64,000 nt of DNA from Amycolatopsis japonica. Its GTDB lineage: Bacteria; Actinomycetota; Actinomycetes; Mycobacteriales; Pseudonocardiaceae. The DNA lies in the NCBI RefSeq assembly GCF_000732925.1, contig NZ_CP008953.1:744001-808000 (forward strand), written 5' to 3'. The stretch's first letter is position 1. The number at the start of each line of letters is the position of its first letter. The position numbers and the translations under genes are program-made. The notes under the pieces are model-generated. The model saw only the letters and a list, made by a program, of their open reading frames with translations. It was not told where the DNA came from and did not search any database. Of this stretch, positions 1 through 9,045 are shown piece after piece.

Positions 1-656
1 TCGAGATAGCCACTGCCGGACAGCCGCCTCGGCGGCGCCGAGCGCAGGTCGCCGTATTGCTCGTCGTACGCCTGTTTGACCATCGCCGTCCGATCCTGGA
101 TCACCAGTTCGGCCGAGCGGTGACCGGCGGTGGCCGTATGGGTCCGGGCCGCGGTGTCCTCGCTGTTGCGGAGCCGTTCGTAGACCGCGCCGGAGAATCC
201 GTGCAGCCACGTCCGCCGGTACGCGGCCAGCGATTCGCCCGCGAACACCCGGTTCTCCGGGCGGACCCTGGTCAGCTGGGTGGTCGCCTGCAGCAGCAGG
301 CTCGTGTACAGCAGTTCCGTCCGCTCCAGATCGGAGCGGAAACCGAACACCGTCACCGCGGTGACCGATTGGCCGAGCCGGTGCAGCAGGGCCCGGCAGC
401 GCAGCGGATGCGCGATGTTCGTGAGCAGGCCCGCCTTGTCCCGGCTGTACGGGTTGTCGATCGGGATCTTGATCTGGGTGATCTCGTCGGCGGTCGCCCC
501 GGAGGCGGCCAGCAAGGCCTGATCGATGCCGTACCGGGCGATCAGTTCGGCGGCCTTGGTGTTGTACGACTCGGCTTCGGCCTCGGTGACCGCCGGGTCC
601 TCCGCCTTCGCGAGGAGTTTCCGGACGCGCGCGAGCAGCGTGTCATGGTCGGGCAT
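1..656 (-). CDS. DUF2786 domain-containing protein (3' end outside window)
   Basis: The gene reads leftward out of the window and has no stop here. The start is ATG at 654-656, preceded by a strong AGGAGG at ideal distance. The N-terminus (MPDHDTLLARVRKLLAKAED, then an AEAESYNTKAAELIARYGID-type stretch) is the DUF2786 signature: a short helical segment common in actinobacterial and phage proteins and of unknown function. The remaining roughly 170 residues seen are helical and charged, with no signal peptide or membrane segment. It is divergent from the FAD oxidoreductase at 751, and a dyad lies between them. Function is unknown. The family call is firm for the N-terminus only. Confidence 0.75.
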   Translation of the reverse strand, partial: MPDHDTLLARVRKLLAKAEDPAVTEAEAESYNTKAAELIARYGIDQALLAASGATADEITQIKIPIDNPYSRDKAGLLTNIAHPLRCRALLHRLGQSVTAVTVFGFRSDLERTELLYTSLLLQATTQLTRVRPENRVFAGESLAAYRRTWLHGFSGAVYERLRNSEDTAARTHTATAGHRSAELVIQDRTAMVKQAYDEQYGDLRSAPPRRLSGSGYL

Positions 657-697
657 GGTCCTCCTTCCTGATTGGGTTGGAGCGGATCAATCTAGGA

Positions 698-730
698 GAG
701 AGGTCCGACAATATTCGGACGAGAGGTCCG
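698..730. promoter_or_regulatory. Dyad and direct repeat in a divergent promoter region
   Basis: The 94-base gap between the divergent DUF2786 and FAD oxidoreductase genes contains a perfect inverted repeat: GTCCGA (703-708) and TCGGAC (715-720) around a 6-base AT-rich spacer. A 10-base direct repeat, GAGAGGTCCG, occurs at 698-707 and 721-730. The layout suits a regulator controlling one or both promoters. No regulator gene is adjacent, so the binding protein is unknown. Confidence 0.4.
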
Positions 731-750
731 GATCCCGGTGAGGGGGCGGT

Positions 751-2214
751 ATGTCGGTCGACGTGTCGGTGGTCGGTTCCGGACCGAACGGGCTCGCGGC
801 GGCGGTGCTGCTGGTCAGGGCGGGGCTGACGGTCGAAGTGCACGAAGCGGCCGAAGAGATCGGCGGTGGGACGCGCACGGTTTCGCTGTTCGACGACGAG
901 GTCCGGCACGACATCTGCGCCACCGGACATCCGCTGGCCGCGGCGTCTCCTTTCTTCCGTTGGTTCGGCCTCGCCGAGCACGGTGTCGACCTTCTGCGGC
1001 CGGAGATCGCGTACGCGCATCCTCTCGGCGGTGACCGGGCCGGTCTCGCGTACGAAGATCTCGACCGGACCTGTGACGCCCTCGGCGTGGACGGCCCCCG
1101 GTGGCGCCGTCTGCTGGGTCCGCTGGCCGAACGCAGCCGTGAACTGGCCGATCTCCTGCTCGGAGACCTTCGCCATCCGCCTCGCGACCCGCGCGCCGCG
1201 GCCCTCCTCCCGGCCAGGATCGCGCTGCTCGCGTCCGGTTCGGAACGCCGCTTGTTCGCCGGCCCGGAAGCGCCCGCGCTGCTCGCCGGGGTTTCCGCGC
1301 ACGTGATGAGCCGCCAGCCCTCACTCGCGGCGGCCGGTGCGACACTGCTGCTCAGCCACCTCGCGCACTCGACGGGCTGGCCGATCGCCCGCGGCGGAAG
1401 CCGGACGATCACCGAGGCGCTCGCCGCCGATCTCCGCGCCCGCGGCGGACGGATCCACACCGGAAGCAGGATCACCGATCTGCGGCGACTGGCGAAGTCG
1501 CGCACGGTGATCCTCGACATCGCCCCGCGCGGTTTCCTCGACATCGCCAGCGGGCTGTTGCCGCCGCGCTACCGGAAGGCGCTCGAGGCCTACCGCTACG
1601 GACCCGGCGCGGCGAAGGTCGATTTCCTGGTGTCCGAACCGGTTCCGTGGGCGGCGCCGGGGGTCGGCAAGGCGGGCACCGTCCATCTCGGAGGCACACG
1701 AGACGAGGTGTACGCCGCTGAAAACGCCATCGTGCGCGGAGAAGATCCGGACGACCGGTTCGTGCTCGTGTCGGATCCGATGGCGATCGACCCGTCCCGC
1801 GGGTTGCCGGGCAAGCGGCCGGTGTGGGCGTATTGCCATGTGCCGCATGGGGATCCGCGAGACGTCACCGAGCTCGTCCGGCGGCGCATCGAACGGTTCG
1901 CGCCCGGCTTCTCCGACACGATCCTGGCGAGCCGTTGCGTCACCGCGCCGGAACTGGAGGCCTACAACGCGAACTATCCCGGTGGCGACGTCGCGGCCGG
2001 CGCGGTGAATCTGCGGCAGGTACTCGGGCGGCCGGTCGCCCGATGGAATACGCACCGGACGCCGCTCGGCGGTGTCTTCCTGTGTTCGGCAGCGACGGCA
2101 CCGGGCCCCGGCGTGCACGGGATGGGCGGCTGGTACGCCGCGAAAGCCGTGCTGGGGAGGGATTTCGAGCGGGTGATTCAGGAACCGCGGGGTCGTACGA
2201 GTCCCGTTTCGTAG
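751..2214 (+). CDS. FAD-dependent oxidoreductase, phytoene desaturase-like
   Basis: A 487-residue flavoprotein. The N-terminal Rossmann motif VVGSGPNGLAAA (about residues 7-18) with a following acidic strand end, and the C-terminal GPGVHGMGG-type segment, place it in the phytoene desaturase/CrtI-like amine-oxidase superfamily. Members catalyse FAD-dependent dehydrogenation or isomerisation of carotenoid or related hydrophobic substrates. No crtB, crtE or other carotenoid gene lies nearby, so the substrate is open. The ATG start has GAGGGGG upstream. The 3' end overlaps the convergent response regulator gene by 37 bases. Confidence 0.75.
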   Translation: MSVDVSVVGSGPNGLAAAVLLVRAGLTVEVHEAAEEIGGGTRTVSLFDDEVRHDICATGHPLAAASPFFRWFGLAEHGVDLLRPEIAYAHPLGGDRAGLAYEDLDRTCDALGVDGPRWRRLLGPLAERSRELADLLLGDLRHPPRDPRAAALLPARIALLASGSERRLFAGPEAPALLAGVSAHVMSRQPSLAAAGATLLLSHLAHSTGWPIARGGSRTITEALAADLRARGGRIHTGSRITDLRRLAKSRTVILDIAPRGFLDIASGLLPPRYRKALEAYRYGPGAAKVDFLVSEPVPWAAPGVGKAGTVHLGGTRDEVYAAENAIVRGEDPDDRFVLVSDPMAIDPSRGLPGKRPVWAYCHVPHGDPRDVTELVRRRIERFAPGFSDTILASRCVTAPELEAYNANYPGGDVAAGAVNLRQVLGRPVARWNTHRTPLGGVFLCSAATAPGPGVHGMGGWYAAKAVLGRDFERVIQEPRGRTSPVS

Positions 2215-2843
2215 GCCATCACCACGGCTTGGGCGCGGCTGGAGATCCGGAGCTTGGTCATCAAGCGGTTCAGATGCGTTTTCACCGTGGCCTCGCTGAC
2301 CAGCAGGCTCCGGGCGATGTCCGCGTTCGGCATGCCGGTGCCGACGAAACGCAGCACCTCGATTTCGCGTTCGGTCAGCCCGGCCAGCACGGGCGGGGCC
2401 GCCGGCTTTTCCGGCGGGCCCTGGGTGAAGGCCTCCACGAGCCGCCGCGTGATGGTCGGGCCGAACAGCATGTCGCCGCGCGCGACGGCGTGGATGCCGG
2501 CGATCAGGGTCTCCGGAGGGCTGTCCTTGAGCAGGAAACCCGCCGCGCCCGCGCGTAACGCCGTGTAGACGTATTCGTCGAGGTCGAACACCGTCAGCAT
2601 GAGCACGTGCGGCTTTTCCGCCCCGGTGTCCGCGAGGATCCGCTCGGTCGCCTTCACTCCGTCGAGTTCGGGAAGCCGGATGTCCATCAGGATCACGTCG
2701 GGACGCAGTTCACGAGCCTTCTCGACGGCTTCGAGCCCGTCTCGCGCCTCGCCCGCGACCCGGACGCCGGGAACGGCTTCGAGCAGGGCGACGAATCCCG
2801 CCCGGACGAGATCCTGGTCGTCGACCACCAGCACACTGGTCAC
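2178..2843 (-). CDS. Response regulator, NarL/LuxR family
   Basis: 221 residues: an N-terminal receiver domain (VLVVDDQDLVRAGF; acidic pair near the start and phospho-acceptor Asp in DVILMDIRLP, about residue 54), then a C-terminal LuxR-type helix-turn-helix (LTEREIEVLRFVGTGMPNAD ... EATVKTHLNRLMTKL). It is the output partner of the kinase encoded just upstream; the two genes overlap by 4 bases (ATGA), indicating translational coupling. The target genes are not evident. The stop lies inside the convergent FAD oxidoreductase gene. Confidence 0.9.
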   Translation of the reverse strand: MTSVLVVDDQDLVRAGFVALLEAVPGVRVAGEARDGLEAVEKARELRPDVILMDIRLPELDGVKATERILADTGAEKPHVLMLTVFDLDEYVYTALRAGAAGFLLKDSPPETLIAGIHAVARGDMLFGPTITRRLVEAFTQGPPEKPAAPPVLAGLTEREIEVLRFVGTGMPNADIARSLLVSEATVKTHLNRLMTKLRISSRAQAVVMAYETGLVRPRGS

Positions 2844-3898
2844 CGGGCTCGCTCCTGCGGCAGATAGGGAAGGGTCAGTTCGATCGCGAAACCACCGGAT
2901 CCGGCCGGTCCCATTTCGATCGAACCACCGTACATTCTCGCCCGTTCACGCATTCCGATGAGGCCATGTCCCGCCGGATTCGGTGGTGGTGTCCCTTCGG
3001 ACGCGGAATTGCGCACACTCAGCACGAGCGCGTCCTCGCCGTATTCGAGGACGAGTTCCACGATCGCCTCATCCGCGTGTTTCAGCACGTTGGTAAGCGC
3101 TTCCTGCGCGATTCGGTAGGTGCACAGCTGCTGCCCCGGCGGAAGTCGTCGCGGTTCGCCGATGGTCCGCGTCTTCACCGTGAGGCCGGCTTCACGCACA
3201 CGGGTGACCAGTGCGGGAAGGTCGGCGAGGCCGGGCTGGGGTCGGTATTCGTAGGTTTCGCGCTGAGGCGGGCGTAGTACGCCGAGCAGTCGCCGCAGTT
3301 CGTCGAGTGCTTCGGTCGTGGTCCCGGTGATGGTGTCCAGCGCGGTGCGCGCGGTGTCCGGGGAGGATTCGAAGACGTACCGCGCCAGATTCGCCTGCAC
3401 TGCGATCACCGAAATGTGATGGGACACGACGTCGTGCAGCTCGTGGGCGATGCGGATGCGCTCCTCGACGACGGCCTGTTCCGCTTCGAGCCGGATCTCC
3501 CGTTCCGCGCGGACGGCGCGTTCCAGCCTCCGGTCCGCGCGCAGGTGGCCGAGCCGTTCGGGGATGGTCGGCGGGATGGTCTTGGGCGGCGAATACCGCG
3601 CCCACACCGTGTACGCCGCGATGAACGCCGAGGGTTCGCCCAGCGTGGCCTGGTAACCCAAGGCGGTGTAGACGGTCATGAGCGAGACCGAGGCGAGCAG
3701 GACCCCGATCGGATGACGGCGGCGCACGATCAGCGGGAGGGCGATGAGCACCGCGAGGACGACACCCGCCCCGGCCGGGTCGCCGAACGAACCGCCGCGG
3801 GGTGCCGCGCCCAAGGCGAGAAGGGTGGCCGCCGCCGCGGTGATCAGGCAGTCGGTGAGCAGCGGCCGTGCGCGGAGGAGAGAGAAGAGGGACGGCAC
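2840..3898 (-). CDS. Sensor histidine kinase, HisKA_3/DesK type
   Basis: 352 residues from a GTG start. Three hydrophobic segments lie within about the first 82 residues, followed by a long amphipathic linker. The dimerisation and phosphoacceptor helix is ERIRIAHELHDVVSHHISVIAVQ, and the C-terminal HATPase domain has the RIAQEALTNVLKHA and GHGLIGMRERA boxes. Relatives usually have two more membrane helices after the YTVWARY segment. Here the sequence passes straight into the linker, so the sensor part looks shortened. It phosphorylates the regulator encoded 4 bases downstream. The signal is unknown. Confidence 0.88.
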   Translation of the reverse strand: MPSLFSLLRARPLLTDCLITAAAATLLALGAAPRGGSFGDPAGAGVVLAVLIALPLIVRRRHPIGVLLASVSLMTVYTALGYQATLGEPSAFIAAYTVWARYSPPKTIPPTIPERLGHLRADRRLERAVRAEREIRLEAEQAVVEERIRIAHELHDVVSHHISVIAVQANLARYVFESSPDTARTALDTITGTTTEALDELRRLLGVLRPPQRETYEYRPQPGLADLPALVTRVREAGLTVKTRTIGEPRRLPPGQQLCTYRIAQEALTNVLKHADEAIVELVLEYGEDALVLSVRNSASEGTPPPNPAGHGLIGMRERARMYGGSIEMGPAGSGGFAIELTLPYLPQERAR

Positions 3899-4146
3899 TT
3901 CCGCAAGTTACCGTCGCGGCGAGAGGGCGCCCAATTCCTGCAACCAGCGCGGTATTCATCGCGCCATATACCGCCAAGGTTTACCCCGGCTTCCGACTCG
4001 CGGGGATTCCGCTCGGTGATCGGTCCGGATAACGTCGGAACAGGATGGATATTCCATTCCCCGAACTCGGCGAAGAGGATGACCCGCTCCGGGTAAGAGG
4101 GCCTTCGGGAGGGGATATCCGGAACAGGCCGCCTCTTCGCCGAGCC

Positions 4147-4704
4147 TCAGCCCAGATAGGCGTCCAACGTGACGGCCAGCGCCCGCTCCGGTGTCGGCGC
4201 GAAGCTCGCGCCCGCCAGGCCGCCCCAGAGCCACAACTGGGCGAGGCCGTGCAGTGACGCCCACAGCGACGACGCGAGCAGCCGCGGATCGGTCGCGGGA
4301 TGCCAGCCGCCTTCCTGCACGTCCTCGACCAACGCGGCGAAGAAGTCGAACACCGCGCTGCTCACCCGCGTGAGCTCGGGATCGTCCGGATCGATGAGAT
4401 CGCGGCGGAACATCAGCTCGAACATCGCCGGATTGGCCAGCGCGAAATCGAGGTAGCCGTGGCAGGCCGCGATGAGCCGTTCGCGGGGTGTCCCGGCCGG
4501 CAGGTCGGCGCCGCGTTCGAGGAGTTCGACGTAACCGCGGGTGGCGACCGCCGAAAGCAGCGCCGCGCGGCCGGTGAAATGCCGCAGCGGCGCGCCGTGC
4601 GAGACGCCCGCCGCTTTGGCGATCCCGCGCAGTGTCACGGCGCCGACGCCTTCTTCGGCCAGCAGGGCCGCCGCGGTGTCGATCAGGCGGGTTCGGGCGC
4701 CCAC
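4147..4704 (-). CDS. TetR/AcrR family transcriptional regulator
   Basis: 185 residues from a GTG start. The N-terminal helix-turn-helix (RLIDTAAALLAEEG ... TLRGIAKAAGVSHGAPLRHF) is typical of TetR repressors, and the C-terminal helical domain would bind an unknown ligand. The gene begins inside the last 22 bases of the SGNH hydrolase gene, so the two form one operon. Twin operator-like palindromes at 5513-5551 stand in front of that operon, suggesting autorepression together with the hydrolase. Confidence 0.88.
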   Translation of the reverse strand: MGARTRLIDTAAALLAEEGVGAVTLRGIAKAAGVSHGAPLRHFTGRAALLSAVATRGYVELLERGADLPAGTPRERLIAACHGYLDFALANPAMFELMFRRDLIDPDDPELTRVSSAVFDFFAALVEDVQEGGWHPATDPRLLASSLWASLHGLAQLWLWGGLAGASFAPTPERALAVTLDAYLG

Positions 4705-5483
4705 GACCGGGTCTCCTCGAGAACGGGCAGCAGGTCGGGGCGTTTCGGCAGGAAGCCGTCGCCCGGCTGGCGGCCGATGAGCCGGTTGCGGAACCGGCTG
4801 ACCGCGACCGGGAGGACCTCCCTGGTCAGCCAGCGCAGATCCGCGCGCAGGCCGGGCCGTCCGGCCGAACCGGGCAGCGGGGCGAGCCAGGCCGGGTCGT
4901 GGGAGACGTCGAGCTTGCCGAGAACGTGTGCGGCCAGGCGCCGGTGGCCCTGCTCGGACAGGTGCAGCCGATCCGGGCCGAAGTAGCGGGAATCCTGCGC
5001 CGCGTCGTCCGGCCAGAGGTCGACCAGCGTCGCGCCGTAGCTGACGGACGCCTCGCGGACGGCGTCGTTCAACGCGACGATGCGCGGGCGCATGCGGTGG
5101 CCCATCGGCATGCGGTGCGAGATGTCGCTGAGGGTGAAGGTGACGACCCGCGGCGCGATCTCGGTGCAGGCGCGGATGGCGGTGTCGACGCGGCGGGCGA
5201 CCGTGCGCGCGTCCCAGCCGCGGCTCATCACGTCGTTGCCGCCGCCGAACAAGGCGATCAGATCCGGCTGGAGCCTGGTCGCCGCCGGGGTCTGCTCGGC
5301 GTGGATCTGGTCGAGCCTGCGCCCGCGGACCGCGAGATTGGCGTAACGGAAACCGGGCTCGTCCTCGGCGAGCCGGTGCGCGACGAAGTCGGCCCAGCCG
5401 CGGTAGAAACCGCCCGACGGATGCGGATCGGCCAGCCCTTCGGCGCAGCTGTCGCCGAGCGCGACGAAACGTTGGTAGCCCAT
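4683..5483 (-). CDS. SGNH/GDSL hydrolase
   Basis: 266 residues, a cytosolic lipase/esterase-type enzyme without signal peptide. All SGNH blocks are visible: the nucleophile block VALGDSCAEG near the N-terminus, GGGNDV in the middle, and DRLHLSEQGH near residue 190 with the catalytic Asp and His. An open frame extends 66 codons further upstream, but that stretch runs back through the operators and has no family features. The ATG at 5481-5483 has GGAG upstream and starts directly at the conserved core. It is co-transcribed with the TetR gene. The substrate is unknown. Confidence 0.85.
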   Translation of the reverse strand: MGYQRFVALGDSCAEGLADPHPSGGFYRGWADFVAHRLAEDEPGFRYANLAVRGRRLDQIHAEQTPAATRLQPDLIALFGGGNDVMSRGWDARTVARRVDTAIRACTEIAPRVVTFTLSDISHRMPMGHRMRPRIVALNDAVREASVSYGATLVDLWPDDAAQDSRYFGPDRLHLSEQGHRRLAAHVLGKLDVSHDPAWLAPLPGSAGRPGLRADLRWLTREVLPVAVSRFRNRLIGRQPGDGFLPKRPDLLPVLEETRSWAPEPA

Positions 5484-5512
5484 CCAGATCTCCGTAACCG
5501 CGAGTTCACCTT

Positions 5513-5551
5513 GTAGACACTGTCTATCAAACCGATGTAGACGCTGTCTAC
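5513..5551. promoter_or_regulatory. Twin TetR-type operators upstream of the SGNH-tetR operon
   Basis: Two near-identical 15-base palindromes: GTAGACACTGTCTAT (5513-5527) and GTAGACGCTGTCTAC (5537-5551). The second has perfect 6-base arms with a 3-base spacer; the first differs from perfect symmetry only at its last base. Centres are 24 bases apart, a little over two helical turns. They lie 30-68 bases upstream of the hydrolase ATG, where they would cover the promoter. The obvious candidate ligand is the TetR protein of the same operon. Confidence 0.65.
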
Positions 5552-7033
5552 TCAGCGGTCGAGACGGTTCCGATGGGTGAAGGCGACGGCGCGCCGCGGA
5601 TCGCCGTCCGGGAGCACCCGGCACAGCGCGTCGACGATCTCCAGGTCGTCGGCCCCGCACGGGGTCTCCCAGTACGACCACAACGCCGACGCGTCCCCGC
5701 TGCCGAGGACGACCCGCCGGACCGACGCGGTGACGGCCTCGCGCTCCTCGCGTACGGCGGGCGACTCCGATTCGGCGAGCAGTGGACCGCGGAAGGCGTC
5801 CGCCGCGGCCGCGACGTCGCCTCGTTTGAGCGCCGCGCGGACGCGTAGGAAGTCGGCGTCCACCTCGGCGGAAAGCCGGTACGGCCGCGTCTGCACGATG
5901 TCCGAACCGAGCCGCGTCCGGAGCCGGTGGATCTCCGCGCGCACGGTCACCGGATTACCGCTCTCGCCGTAGAGCAGCAGGGCCAGCCGCTCCGCCGAGA
6001 GGCCGCCCGGGTTCAGCGCCAGCAGGGTGAGGATCTCCGCGTGCCGCAAGGTGAACGGCACCTCGCGACCGTCCACTGTGGTCGACGGTGGCCCGTCGGT
6101 GAGGAACTCCAGCGCGAGCCGCGGCCGCCGCGACGCGCCCCGGTTCCGCAGGCGCAGCAGGTAGCCCTCGCTCAACGGCTCCACTGTGCCCAGCCGCCCG
6201 TCGGGCAGGGTGACCGCGCCACCGCCGGGCCTGATGTCCACAGTGGAGGGAAGGTCGCCGCAGGACTCGGCCGCCAGCACGCGGCCCTTCGCCGAGAGCA
6301 GTGCTCCCGGCGCGCCACGCAACGCTTCCAGATGGGTCATGTTCGCGGCCCGCAGCCGCTCGTCGCGCATCGCGAGCCGGGCCCGCAGCTGGCCTTCGGC
6401 GAGCTGGGCGGCCGCCGTGACCAGCGCGAGCATCGCGGGATGGACCGTCCGCAGCGGACCGCTGACGTCGATCGAGCCGAGCAGCGCGCCGGTCTCCGGA
6501 TCGCGTACGGGCGCCGCCGCGCAGGTCCAGCCGTGATAGGTCCGCACCAGGTGCTCGGCCGAATAGATCTGCACCGGCTCCCCGGTGGCGAGCGTGGTGC
6601 CCATCGCGTTCGTGCCGATGACGTCCTCGCTCCAGCGCGTGCCTTCGGCGAGCATCACGCCGTCCGCGCGCCGCAACACGCCCGCGGCGCCCTCCCGCCA
6701 CAGGATGTGCCCGGCCGCGTCGGTCACGATCATCATGTGCTCGGCGTCGTCGGCGATGCTCACCAGCGTCTGCCGCAGGATCGGCAGGACCGGGGCCAGC
6801 GGATGCTCGTCGCGCAGCCCGTTCACCTCGCCGGAGTCGTAGACGAGCGGGGCGACGCCGGTGTCCGGATCGACGTGCGCGGCGAGCGAGCGATTCCACG
6901 AAGCGGACACGATCGACCTGGGGGAACGCGGCGCGGGAACCCCGGAGAGGACGGCGTCGTGGACGTCCTTCAGCAGCCGCGCGTACGCCTGGGGGTCACG
7001 CGGCGAGGACTCTCCAGCGGGCCGCTCTGCCAC
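5552..7033 (-). CDS. GAF-domain transcriptional regulator of the AcoR type (no AAA domain)
   Basis: 493 residues. The first 320 resemble the sensory part of AcoR-type activators: an N-terminal helical region (SWNRSLAAHVDPDTG), then GAF-like blocks (RWSEDVIGTNAMGTTLATGEPVQIYSAEHL ... APVRDPETGALLGSIDVSG). Instead of a sigma-54 AAA module, the C-terminus has a winged-helix region (FTLRHAEILTLLALNPGGLSAERLALLLYGE ... VRAEIHRLRTRLG). This form is common next to aldehyde dehydrogenase genes in actinobacteria. The gene is divergent from the aldehyde dehydrogenase at 7139 and probably activates it. Confidence 0.8.
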   Translation of the reverse strand: MAERPAGESSPRDPQAYARLLKDVHDAVLSGVPAPRSPRSIVSASWNRSLAAHVDPDTGVAPLVYDSGEVNGLRDEHPLAPVLPILRQTLVSIADDAEHMMIVTDAAGHILWREGAAGVLRRADGVMLAEGTRWSEDVIGTNAMGTTLATGEPVQIYSAEHLVRTYHGWTCAAAPVRDPETGALLGSIDVSGPLRTVHPAMLALVTAAAQLAEGQLRARLAMRDERLRAANMTHLEALRGAPGALLSAKGRVLAAESCGDLPSTVDIRPGGGAVTLPDGRLGTVEPLSEGYLLRLRNRGASRRPRLALEFLTDGPPSTTVDGREVPFTLRHAEILTLLALNPGGLSAERLALLLYGESGNPVTVRAEIHRLRTRLGSDIVQTRPYRLSAEVDADFLRVRAALKRGDVAAAADAFRGPLLAESESPAVREEREAVTASVRRVVLGSGDASALWSYWETPCGADDLEIVDALCRVLPDGDPRRAVAFTHRNRLDR

Positions 7034-7064
7034 GTTTCCGAGAATAGGTGACCGCGCTCACTTC

Positions 7065-7083
7065 GTTGCAACGTGCGTGCAAC
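7065..7083. promoter_or_regulatory. Repeated GTTGCAAC element between regulator and aldehyde dehydrogenase
   Basis: The gap between the divergent genes holds a perfect 8-base palindrome GTTGCAAC (7065-7072) and a near copy GTGCAAC (7077-7083), repeated about one helical turn apart. The location between a GAF regulator and its presumed target suggests an activator binding site. This is inference from position and repetition only. Confidence 0.4.
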
Positions 7084-7138
7084 CTCACCCGCCCTAGCTT
7101 CGCCGTCATCCGCCACCCCTAGCGATGAGGCAGGAAAG

Positions 7139-8662
7139 ATGGCCAAGTACGCGGCACCGAACACCGAAGGCAGCGTCGTCAGCTACGAGTCGCGCTACGA
7201 CCACTACATCGGAGGCGAGTACGTACCGCCCGCGAGCGGTCAGTACTTCGAGAACCCGACCCCGGTGACCGGACAGGTGTTCACCGAGGTCGCCCGCGGC
7301 ACCGCCGCCGACATCGACCGCGCGCTCGACGCCGCCGAAGGTGCGGCAGCGGCCTGGGGCAGGACGTCGGTGGACGAGCGCGCGAACGTGCTGCTCCGGA
7401 TCGCCGACCGGATGGAACAGAACCTCGAAGCGATCGCCGTCGCCGAATCGTGGGAGAACGGCAAACCGGTCCGCGAGACCCTCGCCGCCGACATCCCGCT
7501 GGCCATCGACCACTTCCGCTACTTCGCCGGCGCCCTGCGCGCCCAGGAAGGTGGCATCTCCCAGATCGACGACAACACCGTCGCGTACCACTTCCACGAG
7601 CCGCTCGGTGTCGTCGGCCAGATCATCCCGTGGAACTTCCCGCTGCTGATGGCGGTCTGGAAGCTCGCGCCCGCGCTGGCCGCGGGCAACGCGATCGTGC
7701 TGAAACCCGCCGAGCAGACCCCGGCGTCGATCCACCTGCTGATGTCGCTCATCGGCGATCTGATCCCGCCGGGCGTGCTGAACATAGTCAACGGTTTCGG
7801 CGTCGAGGCGGGCAAGCCGCTCGCGTCGAGCAACCGCGTGCGGAAGGTCGCGTTCACCGGTGAGACCACCACCGGACGGCTGATCCTGCAGTACGCCAGC
7901 GAGAACATCATCCCGGTCACCGTCGAACTCGGCGGGAAGAGCCCGAACATCTTCTTCGACGACGTCGCCGCCGCCAACGACGCGTTCTACGACAAGGCGC
8001 AGGAAGGCTTCGCGCTCTTCGCGCTGAACCAGGGCGAAGTCTGCACCTGCCCGTCGCGGGCGCTGATCCAGTCCGGTATCTACGACCGGTTCCTCGGCGA
8101 CGCCGTCGAGCGGGTCAAGAAGATCAAGCAGGGGCACCCGCTCGACACCGAGACGCAGATCGGCGCGCAGGCCTCGAACGACCAGCTGGAGAAGATCCTT
8201 TCCTACATCGACATCGGTCAGAAGGAAGGCGCGAAGATCCTCACCGGCGGCGAGCGCAGCGACCTCGGCGGCGAACTGTCCGGCGGGTACTACGTGCAGC
8301 CGACGGTCTTCGAGGGCGACAACAAGATGAGGATCTTCCAGGAGGAGATCTTCGGCCCGGTCGTCTCGGTGGCCAGGTTCGACGACTACGCCGACGCGCT
8401 GAAGATCGCCAACGACACGCTGTACGGCCTCGGCGCCGGTGTCTGGTCGCGCGACGGCAACACCGCCTATCGCGCCGGCCGCGATATCCAAGCGGGCCGG
8501 GTGTGGGTCAACAACTACCACGCGTACCCGGCGCACGCGGCCTTCGGCGGCTACAAGGCGTCCGGGATCGGGCGCGAGAACCACAAGATGATGCTGGACC
8601 ACTACCAGCAGACCAAGAACATGCTGGTGTCCTATTCGGACAGTGCGCTCGGGTTCTTCTGA
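7139..8662 (+). CDS. NAD-dependent aldehyde dehydrogenase (ExaC/AldA type)
   Basis: 507 residues, full length for the family. It oxidises aliphatic aldehydes such as acetaldehyde to acids with NAD+. Visible are the cofactor and catalytic blocks [10 protein letters not shown], the general-base Glu in [14 protein letters not shown], the catalytic Cys in NQGEVCTC, and EEIFGPV. The start ATG follows an AGGAAAG ribosome site; an upstream in-frame extension to 7073 lies in the operator region and is not conserved. The stop overlaps the start of the DUF779 gene by one base. The same ALDH-DUF779 pair exists in mycobacteria. Confidence 0.92.
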   Translation: MAKYAAPNTEGSVVSYESRYDHYIGGEYVPPASGQYFENPTPVTGQVFTEVARGTAADIDRALDAAEGAAAAWGRTSVDERANVLLRIADRMEQNLEAIAVAESWENGKPVRETLAADIPLAIDHFRYFAGALRAQEGGISQIDDNTVAYHFHEPLGVVGQIIPWNFPLLMAVWKLAPALAAGNAIVLKPAEQTPASIHLLMSLIGDLIPPGVLNIVNGFGVEAGKPLASSNRVRKVAFTGETTTGRLILQYASENIIPVTVELGGKSPNIFFDDVAAANDAFYDKAQEGFALFALNQGEVCTCPSRALIQSGIYDRFLGDAVERVKKIKQGHPLDTETQIGAQASNDQLEKILSYIDIGQKEGAKILTGGERSDLGGELSGGYYVQPTVFEGDNKMRIFQEEIFGPVVSVARFDDYADALKIANDTLYGLGAGVWSRDGNTAYRAGRDIQAGRVWVNNYHAYPAHAAFGGYKASGIGRENHKMMLDHYQQTKNMLVSYSDSALGFF

Positions 8663-9045
8663 TGGCCGAGCGGGTCGGCTTGACACCGGCCGCCGCGGAT
8701 CTGCTGCGGCGGCTGGTGTCGCTTCACGGGCCGGTGATGTTCCACCAGTCCGGCGGATGCTGCGACGGGAGCGCCCCGATGTGCTACCCGGCGGGCGAAT
8801 TCCGCACCGGGGCGTCCGATGTCCACCTTGGTGACCTGAGCGTCGAAGGCGTCGACGACGTTCCGGTGTGGATGTCGGGCCCCCAGTTCGAGTACTGGAA
8901 GCACACGCATCTGACCATCGACGTCGTCCCCGGCCGAGGGAGCGGATTCTCCTTGGAGGCGCCCGAAGGGGTCCGTTTCCTGATCCGGTCCCGGTTGTTC
9001 AGCGACGAGGAATCGGCCGAGCTGAACGGCCCAGCAACGCGATGA
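8662..9045 (+). CDS. DUF779 domain-containing protein
   Basis: 127 residues. The Cys-rich signature HQSGGCCDGSAPMCYP (about residues 28-43) and a later EYWKHTHLTIDVVPGRGSGFSLEAPEG segment define DUF779, a small soluble family almost always coupled to acetaldehyde-type dehydrogenases. The start (TGATG) is translationally coupled to the dehydrogenase stop. Its biochemical role is unknown; the paired cysteines could bind metal or act in redox. The 3' end overlaps the convergent gene by 47 bases. Confidence 0.88.
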   Translation: MAERVGLTPAAADLLRRLVSLHGPVMFHQSGGCCDGSAPMCYPAGEFRTGASDVHLGDLSVEGVDDVPVWMSGPQFEYWKHTHLTIDVVPGRGSGFSLEAPEGVRFLIRSRLFSDEESAELNGPATR

